This document shows positions 20,214 to 29,471 of a stretch of 64,000 bases of DNA, piece by piece. The notes under the pieces are model-generated. The model was not told the DNA's origin. It did not search any database and saw only the letters and a program-made list of their open reading frames with translations. This DNA comes from Paraburkholderia sp. BCC1885 (GTDB taxonomy: Bacteria; Pseudomonadota; Gammaproteobacteria; Burkholderiales; Burkholderiaceae). The first letter of the stretch is position 1; each line of letters begins with the position of its first letter. The stretch covers positions 62,001 through 126,000 of the forward strand of contig NZ_CAAJGM010000252.1 of NCBI RefSeq assembly GCF_900996235.1. The letters are read 5' to 3'. A program made the position numbers and the translations under genes.

Positions 20214-20477
20214 CTACCGGCGCGGCAAAGTCTGGCGCGGCGCCCGTTCATCGTCGTGCAGCATATATTTACGGCCTTCGACGTGCCGGTCGATGGTGGC
20301 ACGCACTTCATCCGCCGTCACGTTTTCGGCGACGACGCGGCGCGAGATCTGGCCGGTGGTATCGATCCATTCGACGATCCGGCACGCTCCGCCCCAAGGC
20401 TGACGGATAGGCGCGGACACGCGGGCGCCGCGCACCTGCATCGGACGCTCGGTCATGGTTTCATGAGACTGTTTCAA
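20214..20477 (-). CDS. Small conserved protein, DUF2866-like
   Basis: The protein is 87 aa with no signal or membrane segment. The core GARVSAPIRQPWGGACRIVEW...RRVVAEN..ADEVRATIDRHV resembles the DUF2866 proteins found in Burkholderia relatives; this is recalled, not searched. I chose the TTG at 20475-20477 because AAGGA sits 7-8 bases upstream, whereas the internal ATG (20454-20456) has no ribosome-binding site. It lies between the convergent CoA-transferase gene and radA. Function unknown. Confidence 0.7.
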   Translation of the reverse strand: MKQSHETMTERPMQVRGARVSAPIRQPWGGACRIVEWIDTTGQISRRVVAENVTADEVRATIDRHVEGRKYMLHDDERAPRQTLPRR

Positions 20478-20618
20478 GGCGCGATCCTTTTCCGCTTGAG
20501 AGGGATGGCAGACCCGCCCAGCTTAGGGAATACGCGTGCTGCGTTGGTTACAGGCGCGCCCCGGTTATTTACGGAGCATTACGCAGCAGCGGCTCCATAA
20601 ATGGGCCGCCAGCGACGT

Positions 20619-21995
20619 CTACTCAAGGGTCCGGATGCGGTCGATGGCCTGTTCGAGCCGGTCGACGGCAATAACCTGTAAGCCGTCGATCGGTTGCTTC
20701 GGGGCATTCGCCTTGGGAATCAGCGCAATCGAAAAACCGAGCTTGGCGGCTTCCTTGAGCCGGTCCTGGCCGCGCGGCGACGGCCGGATCTCGCCCGCCA
20801 GCCCCACTTCGCCGAATACGATCAAGCCTTTGGGCAGCGCCTTGTTACGCATCGACGAATGGATCGCCAGCAGCACGGCGAGGTCGGCGGCCGGCTCGGT
20901 GATCTTCACGCCGCCCACCGCGTTCAGAAATACGTCCTGATCGAAGCAGGCGATGCCGGCGTGGCGGTGCAGCACGGCGAGCAGCATCGCCAGCCGGTTT
21001 TGCTCCAGCCCCACCGCGAGGCGGCGCGGGTTCGGCACGTTGGCGGCATCCACCAGCGCCTGGACTTCAACGAGCAACGGCCGCGAGCCCTCCTGGGTCA
21101 CCAGCACGCACGAGCCCGGCACCACCTGCTCATGCTGCGACAAAAACAGCGCCGACGGATTCGCCACGCCACGCAGGCCGCGCTCGGTCATGGCGAACAC
21201 GCCCAGTTCGTTGACCGCGCCGAAGCGGTTCTTGAACGCGCGCACGAGGCGAAACGACGAATGCGTGTCGCCTTCGAAATACAGCACCGTATCGACGATA
21301 TGTTCGAGCACGCGCGGGCCGGCCAGATTACCTTCCTTGGTCACGTGGCCGACCATGATGATGGCCGTGCCCGACTGCTTGGCGATGCGCGTCAGTTGCG
21401 CCGCGCACTCGCGCACCTGGGCGACCGAACCCGGCGCCGAGGTCAGCGCTTCGGAATAGACGGTCTGGATCGAATCGATGACGGCGACATCCGGGCGTTC
21501 GCTTTCGATAGTCGCCTGGATTTTTTCGAGCTGGATTTCGGCGAGCAGCCGCAATTCGCTTGCAGTCGACCCCGGCTCGAGCAGCGATAGCCGCTGCGCC
21601 CGCAAGGCGATCTGCGCGGCCGACTCTTCGCCGCTGATATAGAGCGCGCGCCGGTCGCGGGCGATTTCCGCGAGCGATTGCAGCAGCAGCGTCGATTTGC
21701 CGATGCCCGGATCGCCGCCGATCAGTACCACCCCGCCCGGCACCAGGCCGCCGCCCAGCACCCGGTCGAACTCGCTCACGCCGGTGGAAAAACGCGGCAC
21801 GTCGGACGCTTCGATATCCGCGAGGCGCTGCACCGGCGCGCTCTTGGCGAGCGACTGAAACCGGTGCGCGGACGGCGATTCGGCCACCGTTTCCACCAGC
21901 GTATTCCATGCATGACATGCCGGGCACTGCCCCTGCCACTTGGGCGCCTGCCCGCCACATTCGGTGCAGGTGTACATCGTCTTCTGTTTAGCCAC
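20619..21995 (-). CDS. radA: DNA repair ATPase RadA
   Basis: The protein is 458 aa with all RadA parts. The N-terminal zinc finger has C10-x2-C13 and C24-x2-C27, Walker A (GDPGIGKST) is at about residues 94-102, and the RadA-specific KNRFG motif is in VRAFKNRFGAVNELGVF. A C-terminal Lon-like domain starts at about residue 290. RadA is a branch-migration helicase acting with RecA in recombinational repair. It is followed upstream on the same strand by alr (79 bases), the usual radA-alr neighbourhood in beta- and gammaproteobacteria. Confidence 0.98.
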   Translation of the reverse strand: MAKQKTMYTCTECGGQAPKWQGQCPACHAWNTLVETVAESPSAHRFQSLAKSAPVQRLADIEASDVPRFSTGVSEFDRVLGGGLVPGGVVLIGGDPGIGKSTLLLQSLAEIARDRRALYISGEESAAQIALRAQRLSLLEPGSTASELRLLAEIQLEKIQATIESERPDVAVIDSIQTVYSEALTSAPGSVAQVRECAAQLTRIAKQSGTAIIMVGHVTKEGNLAGPRVLEHIVDTVLYFEGDTHSSFRLVRAFKNRFGAVNELGVFAMTERGLRGVANPSALFLSQHEQVVPGSCVLVTQEGSRPLLVEVQALVDAANVPNPRRLAVGLEQNRLAMLLAVLHRHAGIACFDQDVFLNAVGGVKITEPAADLAVLLAIHSSMRNKALPKGLIVFGEVGLAGEIRPSPRGQDRLKEAAKLGFSIALIPKANAPKQPIDGLQVIAVDRLEQAIDRIRTLE

Positions 21996-22073
21996 GCGCC
22001 CTTGCCCGTTCCTGTTATGTATCTGCTGCTGTTTGATGACTGGTTGGATGCCACAGCACCCGTTCGGCGGCGT

Positions 22074-23144
22074 TTATTCCGCCCGCACCGGCACCCGCGG
22101 CGCCACGGCGCACATCAGCTCATAGCCGATCGTGCCGCACGCCTGGGCGACATCGTCGATCGGCAACGCGTTGCCCCACAGCTCGACGCGCGCGCCGACG
22201 CCGGCCGTCGGACACGGGCTCAGATCGACCGTCAGCATGTCCATCGAGACCCGTCCGACCACCCGCGTGCGCACGCCGTCGACGATCACCGGCGTGCCTT
22301 CCGGCGCGACACGCGGATAGCCGTCTGCGTAACCGCACGCCACCACACCAATGCGCATCGGCCCGCGCGCCTTGAAGATCGAGCCGTAACCGACGGTCTG
22401 CCCCTCGGCCACGTTCTGCACCGCGATCAATTCAGACGCGAGCGTCATGGCCGGCTGCAGTCCGGTGCCTTCGATCGCCCTGGTGACGCCCGACGGCGAC
22501 GCGCCATACAGAATGATGCCCGGCCGCACCCAGTCGAAGTGCGACGCCGGATGCCAGAGCGTGGCCGCCGAATTGGCCAAACTACGCGCCCCCGCGATGC
22601 CCTGCGCGCCGCGCTCGAACGCTTCCATCTGGTACTCGACGCCGCGTTCGCCGTCGGCATCCGAGAAATGGGTCATGAGCGTGATCTGGCCCACGCCCTG
22701 GCAGGCGCGCGCGCGTTCCCACGCCGCCCGGAAGCGCTCCGGCGTGTAGCCAAGGCGGTTCATGCCGCTATTCATTTTCAGCTGAATATTGACCGGCTTC
22801 GACAGGCGCGCCATTTCCAGCATGCGCAACTGCTCGTCCGAATGCAGCGCCGTGCTCAGGCTGTAGCGGTCGATCACATCAATATCAGTGGGGCGGAAAA
22901 AGCCCTCCAGCAACAAAATGGGCCCGGCCCAGCCCAATTCACGCAACTTCACCGCTTCTTCGAGGTCGAGCAATCCAAAGCCGTCGGTGGCGCGCAGACC
23001 CGGGAAGGCGCGCGCGAGGCCGTGTCCATAGGCGTTGGCCTTGACCACCGCCCAGATCTTCGAATTGCGGGCGTAACGGCGGACGACGGCGAGGTTATTG
23101 GCGAGTGCGGCGGTGTGGATAGTGGCTGAGAGGGGGCGCGGCAT
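22074..23144 (-). CDS. alr: Alanine racemase
   Basis: This 356-aa PLP enzyme has the N-terminal AVVKANAYGHG with the PLP lysine at position 35. The catalytic tyrosine of the other face lies near VGYGSIFKARGPMRIGVV, and the C-terminal domain carries VGRVSMDMLTVDL. It interconverts L- and D-alanine for peptidoglycan synthesis. Its length and the YGADG/CGYADGYPR style fit the DadX/Alr group; there is no dadA next to it, so a biosynthetic role is more likely than a catabolic one. It is divergent from lplT. Confidence 0.95.
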   Translation of the reverse strand: MPRPLSATIHTAALANNLAVVRRYARNSKIWAVVKANAYGHGLARAFPGLRATDGFGLLDLEEAVKLRELGWAGPILLLEGFFRPTDIDVIDRYSLSTALHSDEQLRMLEMARLSKPVNIQLKMNSGMNRLGYTPERFRAAWERARACQGVGQITLMTHFSDADGERGVEYQMEAFERGAQGIAGARSLANSAATLWHPASHFDWVRPGIILYGASPSGVTRAIEGTGLQPAMTLASELIAVQNVAEGQTVGYGSIFKARGPMRIGVVACGYADGYPRVAPEGTPVIVDGVRTRVVGRVSMDMLTVDLSPCPTAGVGARVELWGNALPIDDVAQACGTIGYELMCAVAPRVPVRAE

Positions 23145-23362
23145 GGGAGATTTTCGTAAAGACGCTTGCGAATCAGGAGCTTACAGTGCGTTTTCAGTGC
23201 GCAGGAGCCCGCTGGGCGGTGCGATCAAGGATTCTGCTAGTCCGAATCCAGCTATTTTCATGATATAAAGCCGTGCGCACAACCCATTTCGAACGGAATA
23301 AGCCCGGACGCCTTGCACACGGCCGGGGCGGACAGACCGCAGCGAGGACAGCATCGCATCAG

Positions 23363-24670
23363 ATGAAAAAAGGTTTTTACACCATCATGGCCGCGCAGTT
23401 TTTTTCGTCGCTGGCCGACAATGCGCTTCTGATTGCTGCTATTGCACTGCTGAAAGACCTTCACGCCCCGAACTGGATGACGCCGCTGCTCAAGCTGTTC
23501 TTTGTGCTGTCGTATGTCGTGCTCGCGGCCTTTGTCGGCGCCTTCGCCGATTCGCGTCCGAAGGGGCGCGTGATGTTTGTCACCAATACCATCAAGGTAG
23601 TCGGCTGTTTCACGATGCTGGTCGGCGCGCATCCGCTGATTGCTTATGGCATCGTAGGATTCGGCGCGGCGGCGTATTCGCCGGCCAAGTACGGCATTCT
23701 CACCGAACTGCTGCCGCCTGACCGGCTGGTCGCCGCGAACGGCTGGATCGAAGGCACCACGGTCGGCTCGATCATCCTCGGCACAGTATTGGGCGGCGCG
23801 CTGATCAGCCCGCATATCGCCTCGCACATCCTGCGGCACCACATCCCCACCGTCGACACCCCCGCCGAAGCGGCGATGCTCGTGATCATGGCGATCTACG
23901 TGATCGCGGCGCTGTTCAATCTACGGATTCCCGACACCGGCGCGCGTTATCCGCAACAGGAACGCGGCCCCATCAAACTCATCACCGATTTCGCCGACTG
24001 CTTCCAGATTCTCTGGCACGACAAGCTCGGGCAGATTTCGCTCGCCGTCACCACCCTCTTCTGGGGCGCGGGCGCGACCTTGCAGTTCATCGTGCTGAAG
24101 TGGGCGGAAGTGTCGCTTGGCATGTCGCTCTCGGAGGGGGCCATCCTGCAGGCGGTGGTCGCCGTGGGCGTGGCGGCGGGCGCGATCTTCGCGGCCTCGC
24201 GCGTGCCGCTCAAGAAGTCGCTGTCGGTGCTGCCGGTCGGCATCATGATGGGCATTGCCGTCATGCTGATGGCGTTCTACACCCGCACGCTGTTTCCCGC
24301 GCATTGGGGCCTGTACTTCGGCCATATGCGCGTGCCCGGCTATCTGATCTTCGCCTATCTGTTCCTGATGGTGGTGGGCGGTCTGTCCGGATTTTTCGTG
24401 GTGCCAATGAATGCGCTGCTGCAGCATCGCGGGCACGTGCTGCTGTCGGCCGGGCATTCCATCGCCGTGCAGAATTTCAATGAGAACCTCTCGGTGCTCG
24501 TGATGCTGTGCCTGTACGCCGTGCTGGTGTGGCTCGACGTGCCGGTGTCGGCCGTGATCGTGCTGTTCGGCACCTTCGTGTGCATCATGATGTGGTTCGT
24601 AATGCGGCGCCATCAGGCCAATCAGCGCGCGTTCGATTCGGTCGCGTTGATCGGCGAAGTGAAGCACTGA
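23363..24670 (+). CDS. lplT: Lysophospholipid transporter LplT
   Basis: This is a 435-aa MFS protein with about 12 hydrophobic segments. The start MKKGFYTIMAAQFFSSLADNALLIA is close to the known LplT N-terminus, including the FxSxxADNAL pattern. It flips lysophospholipids across the inner membrane for re-acylation. In enterobacteria it is paired with aas; no aas is seen here. The longer upstream frame (30 residues of charged, low-complexity sequence) is rejected. The gene is divergent from alr with 218 bases between them. Confidence 0.92.
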   Translation: MKKGFYTIMAAQFFSSLADNALLIAAIALLKDLHAPNWMTPLLKLFFVLSYVVLAAFVGAFADSRPKGRVMFVTNTIKVVGCFTMLVGAHPLIAYGIVGFGAAAYSPAKYGILTELLPPDRLVAANGWIEGTTVGSIILGTVLGGALISPHIASHILRHHIPTVDTPAEAAMLVIMAIYVIAALFNLRIPDTGARYPQQERGPIKLITDFADCFQILWHDKLGQISLAVTTLFWGAGATLQFIVLKWAEVSLGMSLSEGAILQAVVAVGVAAGAIFAASRVPLKKSLSVLPVGIMMGIAVMLMAFYTRTLFPAHWGLYFGHMRVPGYLIFAYLFLMVVGGLSGFFVVPMNALLQHRGHVLLSAGHSIAVQNFNENLSVLVMLCLYAVLVWLDVPVSAVIVLFGTFVCIMMWFVMRRHQANQRAFDSVALIGEVKH

Positions 24671-24718
24671 GCGGCGCAATTCACGCCGCGTCCGCGCTTC
24701 TTTCTTTCCAGCCTCCTC

Positions 24719-25525
24719 ATGACCCAACCGATTCCCAACGTCCTGACGATTGCCGGTTCCGATTCCGGCGGCGGCGCCGGCATTCAGGCCGACCTCAAAG
24801 CCTTTTCGGCCCTCGGCGCCTATGGCGCAAGCGTCATCACGGCGCTGACGGCGCAGAACACCCGCGGCGTCACGGCGATTCACACCCCCGAGCCGGCATT
24901 CATCACGGCGCAACTCGACGCGGTGTTCGACGATATCCGCATCGATGCGGTGAAAATCGGCATGCTGGCGAACGCGCAGGTCGCGCGGGCGGTCGCCGAG
25001 GCATTGCGGCGGCACCGGCCGAAGCACGTCGTGCTCGACACGGTGATGATCTCCAAAAGCAATCACGCGCTGCTCGCCCCCGACGCGGTGGCCGTGGTGC
25101 GCGACGAACTGCTGCCGCTCGCCGACCTCCTCACGCCGAATCTGCCGGAAGCGGCTGCGTTACTAGGCGTTGCTCCCGCCACCGATGAAGCCGCGATGAT
25201 CGAACAGGGCGAAGCGCTGCGCGCCCTCGGCGCGCGCGCGGTGCTGATGAAAGGCGGCCACCTCGCCGCCGCCGACAGCCCCGACTGGCTGGTACAGGAC
25301 AGCGGCACGCTGCGCCTGTACGCCGCGCGGGTGCCGGTGAAGAATACGCACGGCACAGGCTGCACGTTGTCGTCGGCGATTGCGGCGCTGATTCCGCAGC
25401 GCGCGGACCTGGCGAGCGCCGTCACCGACGCCAAAATTTATCTGACGGGCGCGCTGCAAGCCAGCGACCAGCTCGAGGTCGGCAGCGGCGTCGGGCCGGT
25501 GCATCATTTTTATCGTTGGTGGTGA
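24719..25525 (+). CDS. thiD: Hydroxymethylpyrimidine/phosphomethylpyrimidine kinase ThiD
   Basis: This 268-aa ribokinase-fold enzyme has LTIAGSDSGGGAGIQADLKAF at the N-terminus (HMP-binding), VLDTVMISKSN in the middle, and the anion hole and catalytic motif KNTHGTGCTLSSAIAA near the C-terminus. It phosphorylates HMP and HMP-P in thiamine synthesis. It lies 48 bases after lplT with no other thiamine genes near and is convergent with the DUF1853 gene. Confidence 0.97.
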   Translation: MTQPIPNVLTIAGSDSGGGAGIQADLKAFSALGAYGASVITALTAQNTRGVTAIHTPEPAFITAQLDAVFDDIRIDAVKIGMLANAQVARAVAEALRRHRPKHVVLDTVMISKSNHALLAPDAVAVVRDELLPLADLLTPNLPEAAALLGVAPATDEAAMIEQGEALRALGARAVLMKGGHLAAADSPDWLVQDSGTLRLYAARVPVKNTHGTGCTLSSAIAALIPQRADLASAVTDAKIYLTGALQASDQLEVGSGVGPVHHFYRWW

Positions 25526-25578
25526 GGCGGTTCTGTGCGGCTCGTGCACGCGGCATTGATCCGTAGCGAGCACTGGGT

Positions 25579-26580
25579 CTACTGCCGTGCGAACGCCTGA
25601 GCTTTTTGCGGCCAGTCGTCCGGCACGATGAAACCGCGCGACCGCTCGACCCAGCGCCCGGCGTCGTCGAGATGAAAAGCGGCCACCATGGTCGGGCCGT
25701 TCTGATGGGCGACGCGCTCGCTCAAAGCGCCAGCTTCGACGAACGCGAGGCCCGCCGCTTCTGCCGCACCCGCTTCATGCCGGCGCGGCGCGAGCCATTC
25801 GAGCCGCGGCAAGATCCGCCACGCCTGCGCATGGTCCGCCGCGAAAGCCGGCCAGCTGGAGCGCGCCGCCCACCAGCCGCGCGTGTGCGTGGGATCGATT
25901 TGCGCCGGATCGTCCGTCGTCTCGCCGTGCGGATAAAACAGCCAGCCTTTGATGAACATCTGCGGTTCCCATGGCCCCGCGTGTCCCAATGACGCGAATT
26001 CCTCGCGCGCACTGAGCGGCAACTGATGATCGAGCACGTGGGCCAGCTTGAGATCGAAGCGGTCCTGCAGATTAGGGCCGACGTAATCGGCCAGTTGCGC
26101 CCGGCCCGCGCCAGCATGCAGATAGCATTTGACCGCCAGTTCCCAGTGCAGCCGCCGCCCCGTCTGGGTCTGAACCAGAAAATCGCATTCGCCGAGCGTA
26201 AGGCCGGCGCGCCGCAGCGGCACGTTCGCGGCGATCAGACGCGCCGCCGGGCCATGCTGCAGAAACCAGCCCAGCAGACATTCGGCGTAGCGGCCAAGAC
26301 GCGTCAGGCGCGCCGATGCGAGATCGCGTTGCAGGTCGAGCGGGTCGGCGTCCAAGGCGTGCAGCCAGTCGAGCGTGGCGTTTAGCTCGTCCGCTGTTTC
26401 GAACGCGCTCGCCAGCATGCCGACCGGGGGTTGCGCCCGCAACAGATCGGCGCTGAACAGCAGCCACGCGAGATCGCGCACCGCCGGCTCGCGCAGCGCG
26501 TCCCACGGTGCCGCAGGCAGAGCGGCCGGGAAAGCGGCCGAAAGCGCGGCCGAAAGCGCAGCCGGCCGGAGCGAGTTCAT
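25579..26580 (-). CDS. DUF1853 family protein
   Basis: The protein is 333 aa. The segment REPAVRDLAWLLFSADLL followed by GRYAECLLGWFLQHGP and CDFLVQTQTGRRLHWELAVKCYL is typical of DUF1853, which shares features with PD-(D/E)xK nucleases: the D...ELAVK arrangement could be the catalytic Asp, Glu and Lys. Nuclease activity is an inference. The N-terminus contains an Ala/Pro-rich repeat (AALSAAFPAALPAAP) from slippage of GCGGCCGAAA units. Its ATG overlaps the stop of the upstream uracil-DNA glycosylase gene as ATGA, so the two are co-translated, which is consistent with a DNA-related role. Confidence 0.85.
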   Translation of the reverse strand: MNSLRPAALSAALSAAFPAALPAAPWDALREPAVRDLAWLLFSADLLRAQPPVGMLASAFETADELNATLDWLHALDADPLDLQRDLASARLTRLGRYAECLLGWFLQHGPAARLIAANVPLRRAGLTLGECDFLVQTQTGRRLHWELAVKCYLHAGAGRAQLADYVGPNLQDRFDLKLAHVLDHQLPLSAREEFASLGHAGPWEPQMFIKGWLFYPHGETTDDPAQIDPTHTRGWWAARSSWPAFAADHAQAWRILPRLEWLAPRRHEAGAAEAAGLAFVEAGALSERVAHQNGPTMVAAFHLDDAGRWVERSRGFIVPDDWPQKAQAFARQ

Positions 26581-27623
26581 CCGTTGGCCGCGGCGGCTTC
26601 GCCGCCCGCCTTCTGCCACGTGTCGCGGGCGAGGCACAGATCGGCCCACGCCTTGGCCTTGTCGGGCAAGGCGCGCAGCAGATACGCCGGGTGATAGGTG
26701 ACGATCACCGGCACGCCCTCATAAGCATGGACGCGGCCGCGCAGCGACGAAATACTCGCATCCGTTTTCAGCAGACTTTGCGCGGCGAAACGGCCCAGCG
26801 CGACGATCAGCTTCGGCTTGACGAGCGCGACCTGGCGCTGCAGATACGGCTCGCAGCGCGCGACCTCGTCCGGCTCGGGGTTGCGGTTGCCGGGCGGGCG
26901 GCACTTGATGACGTTGGCAATGTAGACGTTGGTGTCGCGCGCGAGCGTCAGCGACCTCAGCATGTTGTCGAGCAGCTTGCCGGCCTGGCCGACGAACGGC
27001 TCGCCCTGGCGGTCCTCGTTTTCGCCGGGGGCTTCGCCGATCAGCATCCAGTCGGCGTTGCGGTCGCCGACGCCGAACACGGTGTTGGTGCGCTTCTCGC
27101 ACAGACGGCAGCGCTCGCAGGCGGAGACGCGCCCGGCGAGGGCGTCCCAGTCGAGAGTCTGCAGCGAGGGTTCGGCTTGCTCGATGCGCTCCACGGGTTC
27201 GACAGGGACGACACGCGCTTCGGACGGCGGCTGGGACGGCAGGTCGTCGAACCAGGCGAAGTCGTCGTCGGGAGGCGCGGAGGCTGACGCAGTGGCATCG
27301 GCGGGAGCGGGAGCCGCAGCCGGACGGGCCGGCGGCGCGGGCCGTGCTGCCGGCGTCGCGCCGCCTTGCGCGCGTAGCGTTGCCTCGGGGCGTGGTTGCG
27401 CCGGACGCTCGTCGTGAGTCCGCACGGCCGCCACGCGCTCGACCGCGGCGGCCTCGTGGGCGGCCTCGTGGGCGGCCTCGTGGGCGGCCTCGTGCGCGGT
27501 TTGCTGGGTGCTTGCGGCGGGCGTGGCCGCTTCCAGCGCCTCGCCGGCTGCCTGCCCCATCCCGCGCCTCACCCACAGCGGCGCCAGGCCCAACTCTTCC
27601 AATGCAGATTCATGCAGCGCCAT
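26577..27623 (-). CDS. Uracil-DNA glycosylase, family 4 (Fe-S type)
   Basis: The protein is 348 aa. The catalytic region from about residue 150 has the GEAPGENED motif, four cysteines for a [4Fe-4S] cluster (CERCRLC near its start and CRPPGNRNPEPDEVARC after it) and the C-terminal HPAYLLR motif. It removes uracil from DNA. The first 150 residues are a long Ala/Pro/Glu-rich extension with four HEAA repeats, longer than in most family members. I chose the ATG at 27621-27623, which has AGGGGGG about 6 bases upstream and overlaps rimI by 14 bases. It belongs to the tsaB-rimI-udg-DUF1853 operon. Confidence 0.92.
   Translation of the reverse strand: MALHESALEELGLAPLWVRRGMGQAAGEALEAATPAASTQQTAHEAAHEAAHEAAHEAAAVERVAAVRTHDERPAQPRPEATLRAQGGATPAARPAPPARPAAAPAPADATASASAPPDDDFAWFDDLPSQPPSEARVVPVEPVERIEQAEPSLQTLDWDALAGRVSACERCRLCEKRTNTVFGVGDRNADWMLIGEAPGENEDRQGEPFVGQAGKLLDNMLRSLTLARDTNVYIANVIKCRPPGNRNPEPDEVARCEPYLQRQVALVKPKLIVALGRFAAQSLLKTDASISSLRGRVHAYEGVPVIVTYHPAYLLRALPDKAKAWADLCLARDTWQKAGGEAAAANG
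27446..27495. repeat. 12-bp tandem repeat within the uracil-DNA glycosylase gene
   Basis: About four copies of GGCGGCCTCGTG lie head to tail and encode the HEAA repeats of the linker. The near-identity of the units suggests recent slippage. It is in frame (12 bp), so copy number changes would alter linker length without breaking the gene. Confidence 0.85.
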
Positions 27624-28104
27624 CTGCGCCCCCCCTGGCAAACGAAAAACGCATCACGATGGCGTCCTCCCGGCTGCGATGACGCGCCGGATAGTAGTTT
27701 TTGCGACGGCCGATCGAAGCGAAGCCGAAGCGTTCATAAAGCCGGATAGCCCGGTGGTTCGACGGCCGCACTTCCAGCAGCAGCCCGTCGAGTTTCTCGT
27801 TGCGCGTAATGCGCACCGCTTCGCGCAGCAGCGACAGGCCGGCGCCTGCGCCTTGCGCGGCGGGCGCCACGCACAGGTTCAGCAGATGCATCTCGTCGAC
27901 CACCGGCATCAGCACGCAATAGCCGATCAGGGTGCCGGTGACGTGGCGCAGACAGACGCCGAAATAGCCATTACGCAGCGAGTCTTCGAAATTGCCGCGG
28001 CTCCACGGAAACTCATAGGCCGCTTTTTCGATGATGGCGACCTCGTCGAGATCACCTTCGGTCATTGGCGACATGTAGCGGTCCGCCAGCAACACTCCGC
28101 TCAT
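27610..28104 (-). CDS. rimI: Ribosomal protein S18 alanine N-acetyltransferase RimI
   Basis: The protein is a 164-aa GNAT fold: an N-terminal acceptor region (EKAAYEFPWSRGNFEDSL, characteristic of RimI), then the acetyl-CoA pyrophosphate loop VAPAAQGAGAG, then NHRAIRLYERFGFASIGRRKNYY. It acetylates the N-terminal alanine of S18 and is often coupled to TsaB in this gene order. It overlaps tsaB by 4 bases and udg by 14. Confidence 0.95.
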   Translation of the reverse strand: MSGVLLADRYMSPMTEGDLDEVAIIEKAAYEFPWSRGNFEDSLRNGYFGVCLRHVTGTLIGYCVLMPVVDEMHLLNLCVAPAAQGAGAGLSLLREAVRITRNEKLDGLLLEVRPSNHRAIRLYERFGFASIGRRKNYYPARHRSREDAIVMRFSFARGGADGAA

Positions 28105-28985
28105 CGTCCGCCCTCGCCTTGAGGACCGGTGGGAGCGGGTGTGGCCGCATCCGCGGTTCCTGCCGCCTCTGCCGCGCCTGCCGCGCTTGCCGCTCGCGCG
28201 GCCTGGTCGGCCTTGTTGGCCTGGTCCGCTTTCCCGGCTTTTTCAGCCTTGTCCGCCAGCCGTTCCGCCGTGGTCTGCGCAACCTTGTTGCGCACATATT
28301 CCGGCGCGGCCAGCTCGGCCGGCACGGTACGCCCGGCGCGCAAGGCGCGCAGCGCCACGAAGGCGAGCGGCAAGGCATGCGGCAGCGCGGCGCCGTCGAT
28401 AGCCCGAGCCGCGGCACTGGCGCTCAGCCGCGCGCCGAACGCCGCAGCGGCATTGCCTGCGAGCGTGAACGGCACGTCCGGCAGATTCAGGCGGTCGGGG
28501 GCGTCGAGCGAGGCCGGCTGGATCGTGCGCCATTCGCCGGCGGCAGCGTCCCACGCGAAATCGGCCCAATAGACTTCGTCCATGCGCGCGTCGAGCGCCG
28601 CCACCACCCGCTCGACCGACGGATCACGCAGGCGCGCGCTCTCGGCGCAGGCGAGCAGCGTGCCGACCGGCACCACTGGACAGTTCAGGCCGAAGGCGAG
28701 CCCTTGCGCCACGCCCGTCGCCGTGCGCAGGCCGGTGAACGAGCCAGGGCCCGCGCCGAAAGCGATCGCGTCGCAGTCGGCAAGCGCGAGGCCCGCTTCG
28801 ACGAACAGTTCGCGGATAGCCGGCAACAGGCGCGTGCTGGACACGGCGCCAGTGGCTTCGTGACGCACCCAGGCGCGCGGTTCATCGGCGATGGAAGCGC
28901 CCGCGGCGACGGGCGCGGCGGACAGCAGCGCGACCGAGCAGAATTCGGTCGACGTATCGAGGGCAAGCAGCACAGTTCGGGTCAT
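28101..28985 (-). CDS. tsaB: tRNA threonylcarbamoyladenosine biosynthesis protein TsaB
   Basis: The protein is 294 aa. The N-terminal ASKHA-fold start VLLALDTSTEFCSVAL and the AFGAGPGSFTGLRTATGVAQGLAF motif are diagnostic. TsaB pairs with TsaD and TsaE to make t6A37 in tRNAs. After the normal end at about residue 245 there is a 50-residue low-complexity tail of Lys/Ala/Asp/Gln units (KAEKAGKADQANKADQAA) not expected in the family. The start is the ATG at 28983-28985. It heads the four-gene operon and is divergent from the acyl-CoA-binding protein gene. Confidence 0.95.
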   Translation of the reverse strand: MTRTVLLALDTSTEFCSVALLSAAPVAAGASIADEPRAWVRHEATGAVSSTRLLPAIRELFVEAGLALADCDAIAFGAGPGSFTGLRTATGVAQGLAFGLNCPVVPVGTLLACAESARLRDPSVERVVAALDARMDEVYWADFAWDAAAGEWRTIQPASLDAPDRLNLPDVPFTLAGNAAAAFGARLSASAAARAIDGAALPHALPLAFVALRALRAGRTVPAELAAPEYVRNKVAQTTAERLADKAEKAGKADQANKADQAARAASAAGAAEAAGTADAATPAPTGPQGEGGR

Positions 28986-29201
28986 GGCCGCTATTGTAAT
29001 GCGGCGCCCCGCCTCGCCGGACACCGGCGGCGCGGCTTACCTGTGCGCGGGCGCGCAAAGGGCCGCCATCCTTGACCCGCCGCTCGATGCCGCCCGCCGC
29101 CGCGCGTCGTTTGGAAGAATCGTTCGAGCCGCCTCCAACCCATCCGGCGAGCGTGCTTGATATGATCGACAGCCCATCTTGAATTCGCCACGGAGAAAAA
29201 C

Positions 29202-29471
29202 ATGAGCGATGTCGACGCCCAATTCGCAAAAGCCCACGAAGAGGTGCAACAACTGCCCGAACGTCCGGGCAACCTGACGCTGCTGCGCCTCTACGCGCTT
29301 TACAAGCAGGCCACCAAAGGCGACGTAAGCGGCGACAAGCCGGGCTTCACCGACATCGTCGGCAAGTACAAGTACGACGCCTGGGCCGCCCTCAAGGGCA
29401 CCGCTCAGGACGCCGCCAAGCAGCAGTACGTGGAATTGGTCGAATCGCTGAAAAGCGGCGCCTCGGCCTGA
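29202..29471 (+). CDS. Acyl-CoA-binding protein
   Basis: This 89-aa, four-helix ACBP has the usual length. The signature LRLYALYKQATKGDVSGDKPG holds the Tyr and Lys that contact the CoA, and KYDAWAALKG follows. It binds long-chain acyl-CoAs in the cytoplasm and may buffer them for lipid metabolism. CGGAGAAAAAC just before the ATG is a good ribosome-binding site, and a TATGAT at 29161-29166 is a possible -10 box. Confidence 0.95.
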   Translation: MSDVDAQFAKAHEEVQQLPERPGNLTLLRLYALYKQATKGDVSGDKPGFTDIVGKYKYDAWAALKGTAQDAAKQQYVELVESLKSGASA

